64,000 nucleotides of DNA, from contig CP044131.1 in assembly GCA_008727115.1 (NCBI GenBank), forward strand, positions 2,418,001-2,482,000. The letters are read 5' to 3'. Positions 51,535 through 60,530 of this stretch are shown here, in pieces. The position numbers and the translations under genes are program-made. Source of the stretch: Comamonas testosteroni. GTDB lineage: Bacteria; Pseudomonadota; Gammaproteobacteria; Burkholderiales; Burkholderiaceae_C. The notes below the pieces were generated by a model, which searched no databases, was not told the origin of the DNA, and saw only the letters and a list, made by a program, of their open reading frames with translations. Position 1 is the stretch's first letter, and every line of letters starts with the position of its first letter.

Positions 51535-53420
51535 GCGGCCACCCTTTCGACGGTGACCTGCTGACGCACCTTGGGCAGCGAGGCACTGACACTGACGCCG
51601 CGCACCAGGCCGCGCCAGGTGCCATCGGTGTCGGCCACTTCCAGCAGCTGGCCGGGGTTCAAGATGCCGGGGTTGGTGCCACCGGTAAGCACGGGCATGC
51701 TGATGCTGTGCTGCAGCTTGTTGCCGCTGGCGGCCAGTGCCCAGCTGCCGCGCATGCGGGCTGCGTCGGCATGGGTGATGAGGTCGTCCTGAATCTGCGG
51801 AGCCAGCTTGTCGCGTGCGCTCAAGCTGCGCACCACATGGCCCAGCACGCCGCCCACGCTGCCGCCGGTCACATAGATGGCGTTGTATTCCGCACGCGGA
51901 TCGGGGCGCAGTTCATCGGTGACGATGACGGCTGCGGGCATCTGCACATCGGGCACGGCTGCACCCCACTCCCACGGCAGCACCGGGTAGCGCGGCGCGA
52001 TGATGAGCTGCTCTGCCGTGCGGTGGCTGCGCACCACGGCGTTGACCGATTCGGCCACGCGCAGCACCGCCTGCAGGGGCGTGCCCTGAAAACTCCAGGC
52101 ACCGGCGGGCACCAGCCAGTCGGCAATCTGCCAGTCCAGGCTGACACCCGAGTACTCGAGCGCGGTCACGGCCAGTTGCTGGGCTGTGGCGTCGGCGCTG
52201 GCCAGCCAGTTGTGCTGGGGCATGTAGGGCGCGCCCAGCATGGCGGTGACGCTGACGCCCTGCACTGCCACACGGCGGCGATCAAACGCGCGGCTGCGCG
52301 CTGTGCTGGTGACCGCAAAGACAAACTGCATGCCATCAATGCCGATCTGCAGCCGTGGCGGCAGCCCGCCCACGGGGGCAAGCTGATCGAGCAGATGCTC
52401 GGGGCCGTTGGCCGACAAGCTCCAGCAGTAGCTGTCGTCGTCGGAGGCAATGGTGACGTCAGTGAGCACTACGGGCTCAAGGCTTGGCAGCAGATGCGCC
52501 GTGAGGTGGTGGACTTGCATATAGACGGGCAGCAGGGGAATGACGTATTGCGGCGTGGGCTGCGGCTCTGGGTCGCTGCCCTTGCAGCAGATAAAGACCA
52601 GACGGCCATCGGCTGCCCAGGGCTGCCTGAACACCAGCGCCGCAGGCAGGCCGGGCACATAGCAGCGCTCAGAATCAGGGGCAGGCTTGGGCCGCCACTG
52701 GCCGGGGCCAGGCTTGATGGCTTGCTGCAAACGCCCGCGCCAATCCACCCGCACCGGGATGCCCTGCGCAAGTTGCACCAGCAAGCCTGAAGACATAGGC
52801 ACGCCCTGCTGAAACCCACTGGCGAGCTGGCCACGACGGCGCAGCGCTTGCTGAACCCCCTGCAGTACATCGGAGCGCAGCGGTGCTGCGTCCTGCAGGC
52901 GATCACCGGCAGCGCTGCGAACGCGCAGACCCTCCTGCATGCCTTGACTCGTCGAAGATCGAATGGCGGCCGCATCTTGCACAACATCCTGTGCTGCTGA
53001 CGCCAGGCGCTGCGCCTGCTGCCAGAGCTGCTGCACCTGACTGGCCACTTTGCGGGCGTCTTGCAAAAGCGCGGTCACACCCACCTGCAAAGGCTGGGCC
53101 TGCTGCCAGAGTGCCTGCGTACCGGCCCGCGCTGGCAGTCCATCCTGAATGCAGTCGGCCGCAGCACCCACCACGGGGCGGCTGACGTTCACATTCCAGC
53201 CCAGCTGCAACCCACCGCGCAGGCCCAGGGTAATGCGCCCTGCCGCCCGCACGCGAGCCAGCGCAGCCACACGCACCGAGCCGCGCAGCCCGGTGATACG
53301 GCCTGCGGCCGTGACGGTGTAGCGCTCTTGCGGCGCATCGCCGCCAGCGCCAAACACCAGCGGCACAGGGTTGCCGGTGCTGTGGCGTTGCTGATTAAAG
53401 ACGAGTCGAACGGCTGCCAT
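51531..53420 (-). CDS. phage tail tip/baseplate-type protein with 28-residue repeats
   Basis: 629 residues. Residues 35-74 contain two copies of AAGRIT-LRG-type segments. Residues 75-242 consist of six consecutive 28-residue units aligned by [LIVF]-Q-[DQ]-[AG] at unit positions 17-20. From about 300 to the end the sequence is a globular beta-rich module (WSLSANGPEHLLDQLAP, LQIGIDGMQFVF, AVLRVAESVNAVV, AEYNAIYVTGGSVGGVLGHV) of the kind found in baseplate hub-like proteins of siphophages. The start lies 14 bp after the preceding gene. The hub assignment is inferred from position and style. Confidence 0.65.
   Translation of the reverse strand: MAAVRLVFNQQRHSTGNPVPLVFGAGGDAPQERYTVTAAGRITGLRGSVRVAALARVRAAGRITLGLRGGLQLGWNVNVSRPVVGAAADCIQDGLPARAGTQALWQQAQPLQVGVTALLQDARKVASQVQQLWQQAQRLASAAQDVVQDAAAIRSSTSQGMQEGLRVRSAAGDRLQDAAPLRSDVLQGVQQALRRRGQLASGFQQGVPMSSGLLVQLAQGIPVRVDWRGRLQQAIKPGPGQWRPKPAPDSERCYVPGLPAALVFRQPWAADGRLVFICCKGSDPEPQPTPQYVIPLLPVYMQVHHLTAHLLPSLEPVVLTDVTIASDDDSYCWSLSANGPEHLLDQLAPVGGLPPRLQIGIDGMQFVFAVTSTARSRAFDRRRVAVQGVSVTAMLGAPYMPQHNWLASADATAQQLAVTALEYSGVSLDWQIADWLVPAGAWSFQGTPLQAVLRVAESVNAVVRSHRTAEQLIIAPRYPVLPWEWGAAVPDVQMPAAVIVTDELRPDPRAEYNAIYVTGGSVGGVLGHVVRSLSARDKLAPQIQDDLITHADAARMRGSWALAASGNKLQHSISMPVLTGGTNPGILNPGQLLEVADTDGTWRGLVRGVSVSASLPKVRQQVTVERVAA
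52695..53198 (-). repeat. six in-frame 84-bp (28-codon) repeats in the tail gene
   Basis: Units begin at protein residues 75, 103, 131, 159, 187 and 215. Conserved positions are 17-20 (IQDG, LQDA, VQDA, LQDA, FQQG, LQQA). Units 2-3 also share LWQQAQ at 2-7. DNA identity between units is low, so this is an old protein repeat rather than a recent tandem copy. Confidence 0.75.
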
Positions 53421-53434
53421 GCTTTAGCCCTGCC

Positions 53435-53878
53435 CTAGCCCAGCGCCGTGCCCGACAGCGTGATCAGGCCACCCGCATAAAACATGGGCGAGTCATCACC
53501 CTCGGCTGTCTTGCCGCCTGCCACCTGAAAGCAGCCACCATGATCGGCATCGGTCACTCCGCCGTCGGCCATCACGGCTCCATCAGCCGCCACCAGTTCG
53601 CCCCAGCGAGGGATGCCGCTTTGCAGCACCATGACGCCCTCGGCTGTTGCCGGTGTCAGATCCAAAAGTCCATCGACGGTGATCTGCCCGCAAGGCCTGG
53701 CCAAGGGGATTTCTGCCATGGGAGCGGCTGGCGTGCCGAGATCTGCAGGGCGAGCTGTGGCGTACAGACGCACGAGCGCCTTGCCCGAGCCTTCGTCCAG
53801 GCGGTCAAGCGTGGCCTGTAACTGCGCCCTGCTCAGCACTGTGCTGATGCGCCATTCATTGACGGCGGGAGCGCTCAT
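53435..53878 (-). CDS. phage tail-region protein of unknown function
   Basis: 147 residues; its start overlaps the stop of the IS-disrupted gene upstream (ATGA). Sequence features are short strands and loops (EWRISTVLSRAQLQATLDRL, GKALVRLYATARPADLG, ITVDGLLDLTPATAEGVMVL) with no motif that I recognise. It is probably co-translated with its neighbours in the tail operon. Family and function are unknown. Confidence 0.6.
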   Translation of the reverse strand: MSAPAVNEWRISTVLSRAQLQATLDRLDEGSGKALVRLYATARPADLGTPAAPMAEIPLARPCGQITVDGLLDLTPATAEGVMVLQSGIPRWGELVAADGAVMADGGVTDADHGGCFQVAGGKTAEGDDSPMFYAGGLITLSGTALG

Positions 53879-54080
53879 GGCATGACCTCGGGTACCAGGC
53901 CATCTGCCACCACTGCACGGTGCTGTCCCGTGTGATCAAAAGCGATAACGAAGTATTTTTCTGCAGTGTCCAGGAGCTCAAACCGGTAGGCTCCGGTGAC
54001 TGGATCGCTCCAAGATTGAGCAATATATGTGCCGTCTCGGGCAATGTAGAGTTGCACCTTACGCTGTAGCAAGGCATTAG
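53875..54080 (-). pseudogene. 3' part of a phage tail gene split by IS5
   Basis: Continues in frame after the insertion: (N)ALLQRKVQLYIARDGTY, then WSDPVTGAYRFELLD and EKYFVIAFDHTG, ending VADGLVPEVMP. When the IS and one TTAG copy are removed, it joins the fragment at 55267-55382 as DGAP-NALLQRK to give a protein of about 105 residues. The SDPVTGAYRF...FDHTG...VADGL pattern is a carboxypeptidase-regulatory-like domain common in phage tail proteins. Confidence 0.85.
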
Positions 54081-55266
54081 GGATGTCCTGAACAACTCGG
54101 TTTCGCGCGTGCTACGAGACTGAGTTTTTCATCTGGCGCAATGGAGACCGTCTTTCCAGCGGTTCCGCCTTGTTTGGTGCCCCTTGTGGGGGCCACTTGC
54201 GCAGCCGCAGCGGCTGCACGGCTGTTTGCGGGCGCACTCATCCCTGCACCCCCAGCAATTGGTGGCGCACCATCCACAGATTGGACAGCGCAAACAGCGT
54301 CTTGAGCTGCAGCGTGTTCTTCTTCAAACCTCGGTAGCGCACCTTCGTGTATCCAAACTGCCGCTTGATCACCCGAAAGGGATGCTCCACCTTGGCCCGG
54401 ATGCTGGCCTTGATCTTCTCCACCTGGTCTATGAGTGCGTCTATGGGGTTGTTTTCCTTGTCCAGCTCTTTGCGCTTGCCTGGGCGCATCGCCACATGCC
54501 AGGTGACATCCTTCCTGGCATCGGGGCGCTTGTGCACGCCTTGGTAGCCCGCATCACCAAAGGCGTCTGTCTCCTGACCATGCAGCAAACTGTTGCCCTC
54601 GACGACGTCAGAGACGTTGCCCGAGGTACCGCGCACCGTATGCACCAGGCCCGAGTCTGCGTCCACACCAATGTGGGCCTTCATGCCAAAGTGCCACTCA
54701 TTGCCCTTTTGGCTCGAATGCATCTCTGGATCGCGCTTTCTGTCCTTGTTCTTGGTGGAGCTGGGCGCTGCAATCAAGGTGGCATCCACCGCAGTGCCTG
54801 CCTTGAGCAGCAAGCCCTGCGCTGCCAACAGTTCGTTGACGGTGGCCAGAATCTGATCGGCCAGCCTGTGTTTCTCCAGCCGGTGGCGAAACCTCAGGAT
54901 GGTGCTCTCATCCGGTATTCGTCCATGGGCATCGAGCTGGGCAAACTCCCGGTAGATCGGGGTGTCAAAGAAGGCCTCTTCCATCGCCAGATCCGACAAG
55001 GTGAACCACTGTTGCATGCAGTGGATGCGCAGCATGGTCTCCAGTGCAAAGGGTGGGCGACCGTTCTTGCCTTCGGGGTAATACGGGGTGATGAGCTCGA
55101 CCAACGCAGCCCAGGGAACCACCAGATCCATCTGGGCCAGAAGTTCCTGTTTGCGGGTCTTCTTGGTACTCAGATTCAGGTCAAGGCTGCTTTGTTTCAT
55201 GGCCTGTGAGGATGCCATTGCATGCTGACATGTACCAAACATTGCGGAGGGTTTTGCAGGATTTCC
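54081..55266 (-). mobile_element. IS5-family insertion sequence (1186 bp)
   Basis: Bounded by the 4-bp direct repeat TTAG on both sides. The imperfect inverted ends are GGATGTCCTGAACAACTC and (inverted right end) GGAAATCCTGCAAAACCC, about 13 of 18 matching. Removing the element restores an open frame. It carries one transposase gene. Confidence 0.88.
54238..55200 (-). CDS. tnp: IS5-family transposase
   Basis: 320 residues from the ATG giving MKQSSLDLNLSTKKTRKQ, the usual start of this subgroup; 14 residues upstream remain in frame but lack support. The DDE residues are in TAVDATLI, FGDAGYQGVHKR and KVEHPFRVIKRQFGY. The latter is the IS5 signature around the catalytic Glu. The frame is intact. 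Confidence 0.92.
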   Translation of the reverse strand: MKQSSLDLNLSTKKTRKQELLAQMDLVVPWAALVELITPYYPEGKNGRPPFALETMLRIHCMQQWFTLSDLAMEEAFFDTPIYREFAQLDAHGRIPDESTILRFRHRLEKHRLADQILATVNELLAAQGLLLKAGTAVDATLIAAPSSTKNKDRKRDPEMHSSQKGNEWHFGMKAHIGVDADSGLVHTVRGTSGNVSDVVEGNSLLHGQETDAFGDAGYQGVHKRPDARKDVTWHVAMRPGKRKELDKENNPIDALIDQVEKIKASIRAKVEHPFRVIKRQFGYTKVRYRGLKKNTLQLKTLFALSNLWMVRHQLLGVQG

Positions 55267-55382
55267 TTAGGGGCGCCGTCCATGCCTAGCTCTACCGTGC
55301 CATAGATCACACCATTGGCCTGCCCCGTCACAGCACGGCCACCAGAATATTCGCGCGTCAAAAGCGCTGCATTGACGGTCAT
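55267..55382 (-). pseudogene. 5' part of the phage tail gene split by IS5
   Basis: Starts MTVNAALLTREYSGGRAVTG and runs to ELGMDGAP before the IS. Its start overlaps the upstream gene stop by four bases, so the original was translationally coupled in the operon. The remainder is at 53875-54080. Confidence 0.85.
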
Positions 55383-56557
55383 TGCCAGGGCCCCTCAATG
55401 TCAATGGCACTGGCGTACTTGGCGCTGGCACCCGACCCTGGGTTGGGCCCATCAAACAAAAGGCACTCATGACCCATGACCGTGACCCGGCCCGTGACCT
55501 CACCGGTATGCATCAAGTGCAGTAACCCTGGAACCTTGGCACGCGGGTATTCACTGGCGGCATGACGAACGAATTTTTCTGCGAATATCAAGCGCTTCAG
55601 ATTTCCCGCAGCGACAGGCCCGCAAGAAGCGTCATTCCCACTAGTTCCGAAGCCACCCAGCAGCCATATCGCAGCGACACTGGACAGTGACATCCCATCT
55701 AGGGAGCGGGCTATGCAATAGGAAGCAGATGATGTGCCTGCAGAGAAGGTCATCACATTGTTAGCCGTTGCCGACCCGCCTTCTGACCCTGAGTTTCCGG
55801 AGCACAACATGACGGCATGGCTGTCGGTTGGCACCAGTGGATCTAGCGCACCAAACATGCGCATGTAATAGCTCAGGTTATTTACATTGCTTGAATAGCC
55901 CGCCATGGGGGCCACGTAAAAGCGCTGCGCATCAGCGACCACCAGCCAGCGTACATCACGGGCTGCCCCCAGAGATTTGAGCCAGTAGCCACCCCCGCTA
56001 ATCTGAGCATCTGCCGGGAAGCCTCCCAGCCCTTTATCTACGGCACTCATAGACTCGTAGCCACGCACTCTTGCATAGGCTCCTGCCGGGTCCTGCAACC
56101 ACAGACAATGTTCTCCAGCCTTGACGGATGCACTGCGATAGACCACCTGCTGACTGGCCTGGTCTTCAAACGCTTTGAGCCAGCCAGCACCTGCGGCCTT
56201 CACCTGAATGGAGCTGCCAGCCACTAGACCGTCAGGCGCATCCACAGGAAAGCTCAGTCGCAACCCATCTGCAGAAACCTCTGTGAGTTTGTACTCTCCG
56301 TTAAAGCTTGCATCTGCACAGCCCGAAATCTCGATTACCGACATTCGCAAGCCTGCAAACGGCTGAGGTACGGTCATTACGCCTTCTTTGTCTGTGACGA
56401 CAAAGCGGGTGGCCACCTGCAGACCAAAGCCGTTGACAAGGCAGGCATTGAGAACATCAATCAAGCTGCCCGCGTTGCGGTTGAGCCCGGGGGCGGCGGG
56501 CATTTCACTGGTAAAGAATTTGACGCTGGTGTCTTTAAGACTACGTGAAGACTGCAT
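55379..56557 (-). CDS. phage tail-region protein of unknown function
   Basis: 392 residues. It starts MQSSRSLKDTSVKFFTSEMP with a likely beta-rich N-terminal domain (GCADASFNGEYKLTEVSADG). Strands and Gly-rich loops run through the middle (GGYWLKSLGAARDVRWLVVA, then QRFYVAPMAGYSS). No motif is recognised. It lies 9 bp downstream of the 1188-residue tail protein gene and overlaps the next gene. It is probably a structural component of the tail tip. Confidence 0.6.
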   Translation of the reverse strand: MQSSRSLKDTSVKFFTSEMPAAPGLNRNAGSLIDVLNACLVNGFGLQVATRFVVTDKEGVMTVPQPFAGLRMSVIEISGCADASFNGEYKLTEVSADGLRLSFPVDAPDGLVAGSSIQVKAAGAGWLKAFEDQASQQVVYRSASVKAGEHCLWLQDPAGAYARVRGYESMSAVDKGLGGFPADAQISGGGYWLKSLGAARDVRWLVVADAQRFYVAPMAGYSSNVNNLSYYMRMFGALDPLVPTDSHAVMLCSGNSGSEGGSATANNVMTFSAGTSSASYCIARSLDGMSLSSVAAIWLLGGFGTSGNDASCGPVAAGNLKRLIFAEKFVRHAASEYPRAKVPGLLHLMHTGEVTGRVTVMGHECLLFDGPNPGSGASAKYASAIDIEGPWQ

Positions 56558-56566
56558 GGCCTGTCC

Positions 56567-59500
56567 TTATGATGCAGCGCGGTCGATATCGCCACGCGCC
56601 AGAATGCTGAATCGGTAGTCCGTGCCTGCAGCCTCGCTGGGCTGCACGCACATCACCACTGCCATGGGCTGCATGGCACCTACGGTGTTGATGCGCAGGC
56701 AGTTGGCGCTGGCCCAACCACTACCCCATCCAGCGGCCTTGAGCGCGAAATACGGCACTCCGGGCGTCGTGTCGGTCCTGGTGCTGGGGTTGATGGGCGC
56801 AATGTCGGCCGCGATGGGGAAGCTGCCCAGGTTGCCAACGTGCTCGCCAATCACTTCCACGGTGGTGGTGTTGGTGAACTTGAGAATCCAGCGCTCGGTG
56901 ATTGCACCTGCGTTAGTGATCACTACGGGATAGTCGGTGTCGTTGTATTGCGCTGGGGAGCTGTTGCCTGTCACGGAGTCCGCCCAGGTCACGCCGTCCC
57001 AGTTGGCCTGGTCAAACATCAGGCTGTTGCGCGCTCGCAGGGTGTTGACGTAAAGCGCACTGCTGACCACGCTGCCTGCCGGAAAGTCATGGCTCAGGGC
57101 CTTGGTCAGCGTCAGCGTCCCGTTGATCTGCACATCCGAGACGCGGGCCATTTCTTCAATGCGATGAAAGACCTGCACGGGCTGGGCCCAGTCCGTCACG
57201 TCGCTGATGGTGACAAGGCCCGCATCCAGATCCACGCTCCAGCCCTGCTGCACCTTGGCACCCTTGGCATCCACAATCCAGACACGGGACAGGCGCTGGC
57301 GGGCGCAGTCGATGGTCTGACCATTGGTCAGCGCCGCCTTGGGCAACTGGCCGGTGTGGCCCACAACCACGTAGTAGCCCACGCGAAACACCGGCACACG
57401 CCCATCGGATGGCAGGCGCACCGGATCCATGCCGATGATGTCGGCATCAAGCGGCAGGTAGATATAGGTCACACTGTTAAAGCGCAGCGTGGTGGGATCG
57501 ACCGGGTGCGGCTTCCAGATCTTGCCGGCCTGCACAACTCCGATGTCTGCCGCGTCAAACCACCACTCCGCACGATCAGCATCGGTCAGCGTCAGCGCAT
57601 CCACAAAGGCGCCAAACTGCAGCTCCGTCACGCCGGTCTGGTAGTCCATGCGGCCCCGGCTATTGCCGCTGTTGAAGTAGCCATCACCATCAGCGGTGAG
57701 TGTGATGACATTGCCAGCAGCATCGGCCAGGTTCAGCGTCAGGCCGTTGACCGCCACCGGGGCGCTGGGTGTGCGGAAGAACAGGCTGCCCGTGGTCCAG
57801 CTCTTGCGCGTGGTCCACAGGCTCTGCAGCGCAAGGAGTTCGGCAGGCTGGCTGGTGCCGTAGTCGCTCAGGTAGGCAATGCCGGCTTCATAGTCCATGC
57901 GCCCCGCCACTACGCCGGCACTGGCACCACTGCGGTCACGAATGATGTCGCCGTCCACATCGATGTAGTTGTGGCCCATCCAGCTGAACTGGACCGAGCC
58001 CGGCACCACGTACTGGGCCGTGTAGGGACACAGATCGATACTGACTGCCTCGGGCTGCCAGCTCTGCACAGCCGTCAGGGCGCTGGCAAAACCTTCTGCA
58101 TAGGTGACCTGCAGCGTGCTGGCCGCCAGGATCTGCTCTGACACGGCCACATTGGCAGTCGCACCGCCCTTCTGGCTGTTGCTGTAGTTGGCCGAGCCGC
58201 CCAGGATGGTGGAGGTCTCGAACACCTCAGAGCGCTCATAGTCGCTCTGGTAGCCCTCGGTGCTGCTATCCAGGTCGATCAGCTTGGCCGTGATGGACTT
58301 GCCTGCATAGTTGACCGTGCCACGAGCGCCCAGAGAGCCCTGGCCGTCGTCGGTCAGTGCGTGGAATGTCAGCTCCTGCGTCTTGCTGCTGGCCGTGGTG
58401 GTGCGGGTGTAGCTGGCCTTCTGGTCCACACCGTTGGGCGTGCCGTAGATGCTCACCGTGGGCATATAGCCAGCGCCTTCGATGTTGGCGGGGCTGAAGC
58501 GGCCACTGCGATCCTTGGAGTACTCGGCACCGATCAGCAGGCCCTCGCCCTTGTTGGCCGAGGCCCCCGTGCTGCTGCCGCCGCTGCTGGCTGTGACATT
58601 GCGCACCGTCACCCATTCCAGCTTGACGCTGCCTGCAGCCGGTACGGAGTCCAGCGCAATGGTGGCGTAGCCTGCTGCATCGGGAGTGGCCGTCACACTC
58701 TTGGTGACCAGCGTGGCGTGCTGGTACTCGATGGAGAACTCACCCTGCGCATCGATCCACACGCCCGGCTTGGGCTTGATCAGCAGCTTGCCTGCGGCGT
58801 AGTTGATCTCGCCCATGGCATCGCCCTGCAGCAGACCATTGCTGTCGGTGGCCGTCTTGAGCACGCCGCCGCTCTCCCACTTCACCACCAAGGTGCCCGC
58901 CTTGATGCATTCGTGATCGAGCTGCAGCAGATACTCGGGCTGGCGTACCTGCTGCAAGCTGCTGCTGCGGTTCACAAAACCGGTGGTCTCACCCCACTGG
59001 ATGATGATGGAGCTGCCCACATCGGGCAGCGCAGGCAGGGTCAAGGCCAGATTACCGTTGGCATAGTTCACGGTACCGGCGGCTTCGCCCTGCAGCTTGC
59101 CTGCGCCGTCATCGGTCGCTGTGTACCAGGTGCCCAGCACCATGAAGCTGATGGCCACCGTGCCGGGGCTGGGAAAGGGCCGCAGGATGCTGGTCCAGCT
59201 GTAGCCCCGGTTTTCCTGGCCGATCTTGAAGCGCTTGGTGTGCGGTGCCACGGCCACCGTCACTTCACGAGGGCCGCTGGCCAGCGTCAGCGTACGCATG
59301 GCTGCCGGGCGCTGGTCCAGGTTGATGGTTTCCGTGCGGCTGTTGGGCACCAACTGGGTGTAGATGCTGGCGACCTTGACCTGGCGCTTGGTGTCGCCCA
59401 GTGCATAGGGCTGCACCATCTCGGCCCCGCCATAGAACTGCATGGCATCGGCCACCGTGGTGTCGCGCACACGGGCGGCATTGGCATCGCGGCTGAAGGT

Positions 59501-60133
59501 ACGGTTGGGCTCGCTGCCGGTAAATGCTGCACCCAGCTTGTCGCTGATCTCGCAGGTGGTCACCAGCGCCGGATAGTCCACGGGCGTGCCGCCAGCCATG
59601 AAAGTGAAGATGCGCTCTTCGGTTTCTGTGCGAGTGATGCGCACGTATTGAAACTTCTCGCCCGACTGGCCTTCGTTTTGAATCAGCAGCAAGGTGCGGC
59701 CAATGGGCGGCGCACTGGTGCCAGGGCGATGAAACAGCTGGATGTTGCGCTGGTTGAGCACATGGTTGCCCAGCAGAATGCCGTTCCACTCAATGCCGGC
59801 AATCAAGTAGTTGGCAATGGCCTGGGCAATCTGCTTGCGCGTGTGAAAGAAGTTGCAGGCCGCAATGGTGATGCTGATATTGGGATCATTGGGTAGCTGA
59901 TCCACGATGATGTTGGCATCCAGCAGCGGCTCGGTACCGGGCGTGTGTACCTTGGCAAACACCTGGCGAATACTGACCTTGCCGCCCGCGCGGGCGATCT
60001 CTGTCACATCGTCAAAGATCTGGTTGCTCTCGTTCCACTCGATCACCTTGCCCGTGGGGCCGCCACCGCCTTCGTCCACATCGGCCATGACCTTGGATGC
60101 CAGCAGCTGGATATCGCCATCCTGAATTGCCAT
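56567..60133 (-). CDS. large phage tail protein with repeated G-x-[VIM]-[ND]-Y motifs
   Basis: 1188 residues, beta-rich with few long helices. A motif of the form D-x2-G-x-L-x-G-x3-G-x-[VIM]-[ND]-Y-x2-G recurs five times: GTVNYANG, GEINYAAG, GTVNYAGK, GRMDYEAG and GRMDYQTG. Each is followed by a hydrophobic strand. This suggests repeated beta-sandwich modules as in tail-tip or fibre proteins. The N-terminus MAIQDGDIQLLASKVMADVD is shared in style with other phage tail proteins. It sits between the small gene after the tape measure and the tail-tip genes. The exact role is not determined. Confidence 0.65.
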   Translation of the reverse strand: MAIQDGDIQLLASKVMADVDEGGGGPTGKVIEWNESNQIFDDVTEIARAGGKVSIRQVFAKVHTPGTEPLLDANIIVDQLPNDPNISITIAACNFFHTRKQIAQAIANYLIAGIEWNGILLGNHVLNQRNIQLFHRPGTSAPPIGRTLLLIQNEGQSGEKFQYVRITRTETEERIFTFMAGGTPVDYPALVTTCEISDKLGAAFTGSEPNRTFSRDANAARVRDTTVADAMQFYGGAEMVQPYALGDTKRQVKVASIYTQLVPNSRTETINLDQRPAAMRTLTLASGPREVTVAVAPHTKRFKIGQENRGYSWTSILRPFPSPGTVAISFMVLGTWYTATDDGAGKLQGEAAGTVNYANGNLALTLPALPDVGSSIIIQWGETTGFVNRSSSLQQVRQPEYLLQLDHECIKAGTLVVKWESGGVLKTATDSNGLLQGDAMGEINYAAGKLLIKPKPGVWIDAQGEFSIEYQHATLVTKSVTATPDAAGYATIALDSVPAAGSVKLEWVTVRNVTASSGGSSTGASANKGEGLLIGAEYSKDRSGRFSPANIEGAGYMPTVSIYGTPNGVDQKASYTRTTTASSKTQELTFHALTDDGQGSLGARGTVNYAGKSITAKLIDLDSSTEGYQSDYERSEVFETSTILGGSANYSNSQKGGATANVAVSEQILAASTLQVTYAEGFASALTAVQSWQPEAVSIDLCPYTAQYVVPGSVQFSWMGHNYIDVDGDIIRDRSGASAGVVAGRMDYEAGIAYLSDYGTSQPAELLALQSLWTTRKSWTTGSLFFRTPSAPVAVNGLTLNLADAAGNVITLTADGDGYFNSGNSRGRMDYQTGVTELQFGAFVDALTLTDADRAEWWFDAADIGVVQAGKIWKPHPVDPTTLRFNSVTYIYLPLDADIIGMDPVRLPSDGRVPVFRVGYYVVVGHTGQLPKAALTNGQTIDCARQRLSRVWIVDAKGAKVQQGWSVDLDAGLVTISDVTDWAQPVQVFHRIEEMARVSDVQINGTLTLTKALSHDFPAGSVVSSALYVNTLRARNSLMFDQANWDGVTWADSVTGNSSPAQYNDTDYPVVITNAGAITERWILKFTNTTTVEVIGEHVGNLGSFPIAADIAPINPSTRTDTTPGVPYFALKAAGWGSGWASANCLRINTVGAMQPMAVVMCVQPSEAAGTDYRFSILARGDIDRAAS

Positions 60134-60146
60134 TGTTCTTCTCTCT

Positions 60147-60530
60147 TTACACAGTGATCAGCCGCAGCGTGGCGACATAGGGATGGGTACTCTCGGGCAG
60201 CTCGGGCCGGGAGACGGGCTGGGCCTCGATCGGGTCTTCGGCCGCAAACTGCACGGTGAATTCGCGGCCGTCGGCCAGCTTCAGCAGGTACTCGCCACCC
60301 GGTGCATCGGCCAAGGCCCGCACGGCCAGCAGCGTGGCGCGGCGAATCCAGCCCTGGTCTTCCACGGCCTCCAAAGTGATGGGGCGACCGGCCACACGCG
60401 CCGCTGCATCAATGACCTGGGCGCCGGTGATGCTGCGCTCTATGGTTTTTTCAACGGCGGACCAGTTGAACTCGTCCACCCACAACATGCCGCGCGGCAG
60501 CTCGATGCCGTTCAGAAAATGGCCTGCCAT
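60147..60530 (-). CDS. phage tail-associated protein of unknown function
   Basis: 127 residues, starting with an ATG that overlaps the tape-measure stop (TGATG). Sequence: GIELPRGMLWVDEFNWSAVE, RPITLEAVEDQGWIRRATLL, ALADAPGGEYLLKLADGREF. It is compact, probably all beta with one helix. In siphophages the genes right after the tape measure encode distal tail proteins, so a tail-tip connector role is possible. I do not recognise a family. Confidence 0.6.
   Translation of the reverse strand: MAGHFLNGIELPRGMLWVDEFNWSAVEKTIERSITGAQVIDAAARVAGRPITLEAVEDQGWIRRATLLAVRALADAPGGEYLLKLADGREFTVQFAAEDPIEAQPVSRPELPESTHPYVATLRLITV

Noticed and set aside
54077..54277. 66-codon Ala-rich frame at the left end of the IS5 element
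   Set aside because: It begins inside the transposase in another frame and ends at the IS terminus; no start signal.
58361..59896. 511-codon frame opposite the 1188-residue tail protein
   Set aside because: Antisense shadow. The tail protein on the other strand has coherent repeats and sits in a coupled operon.
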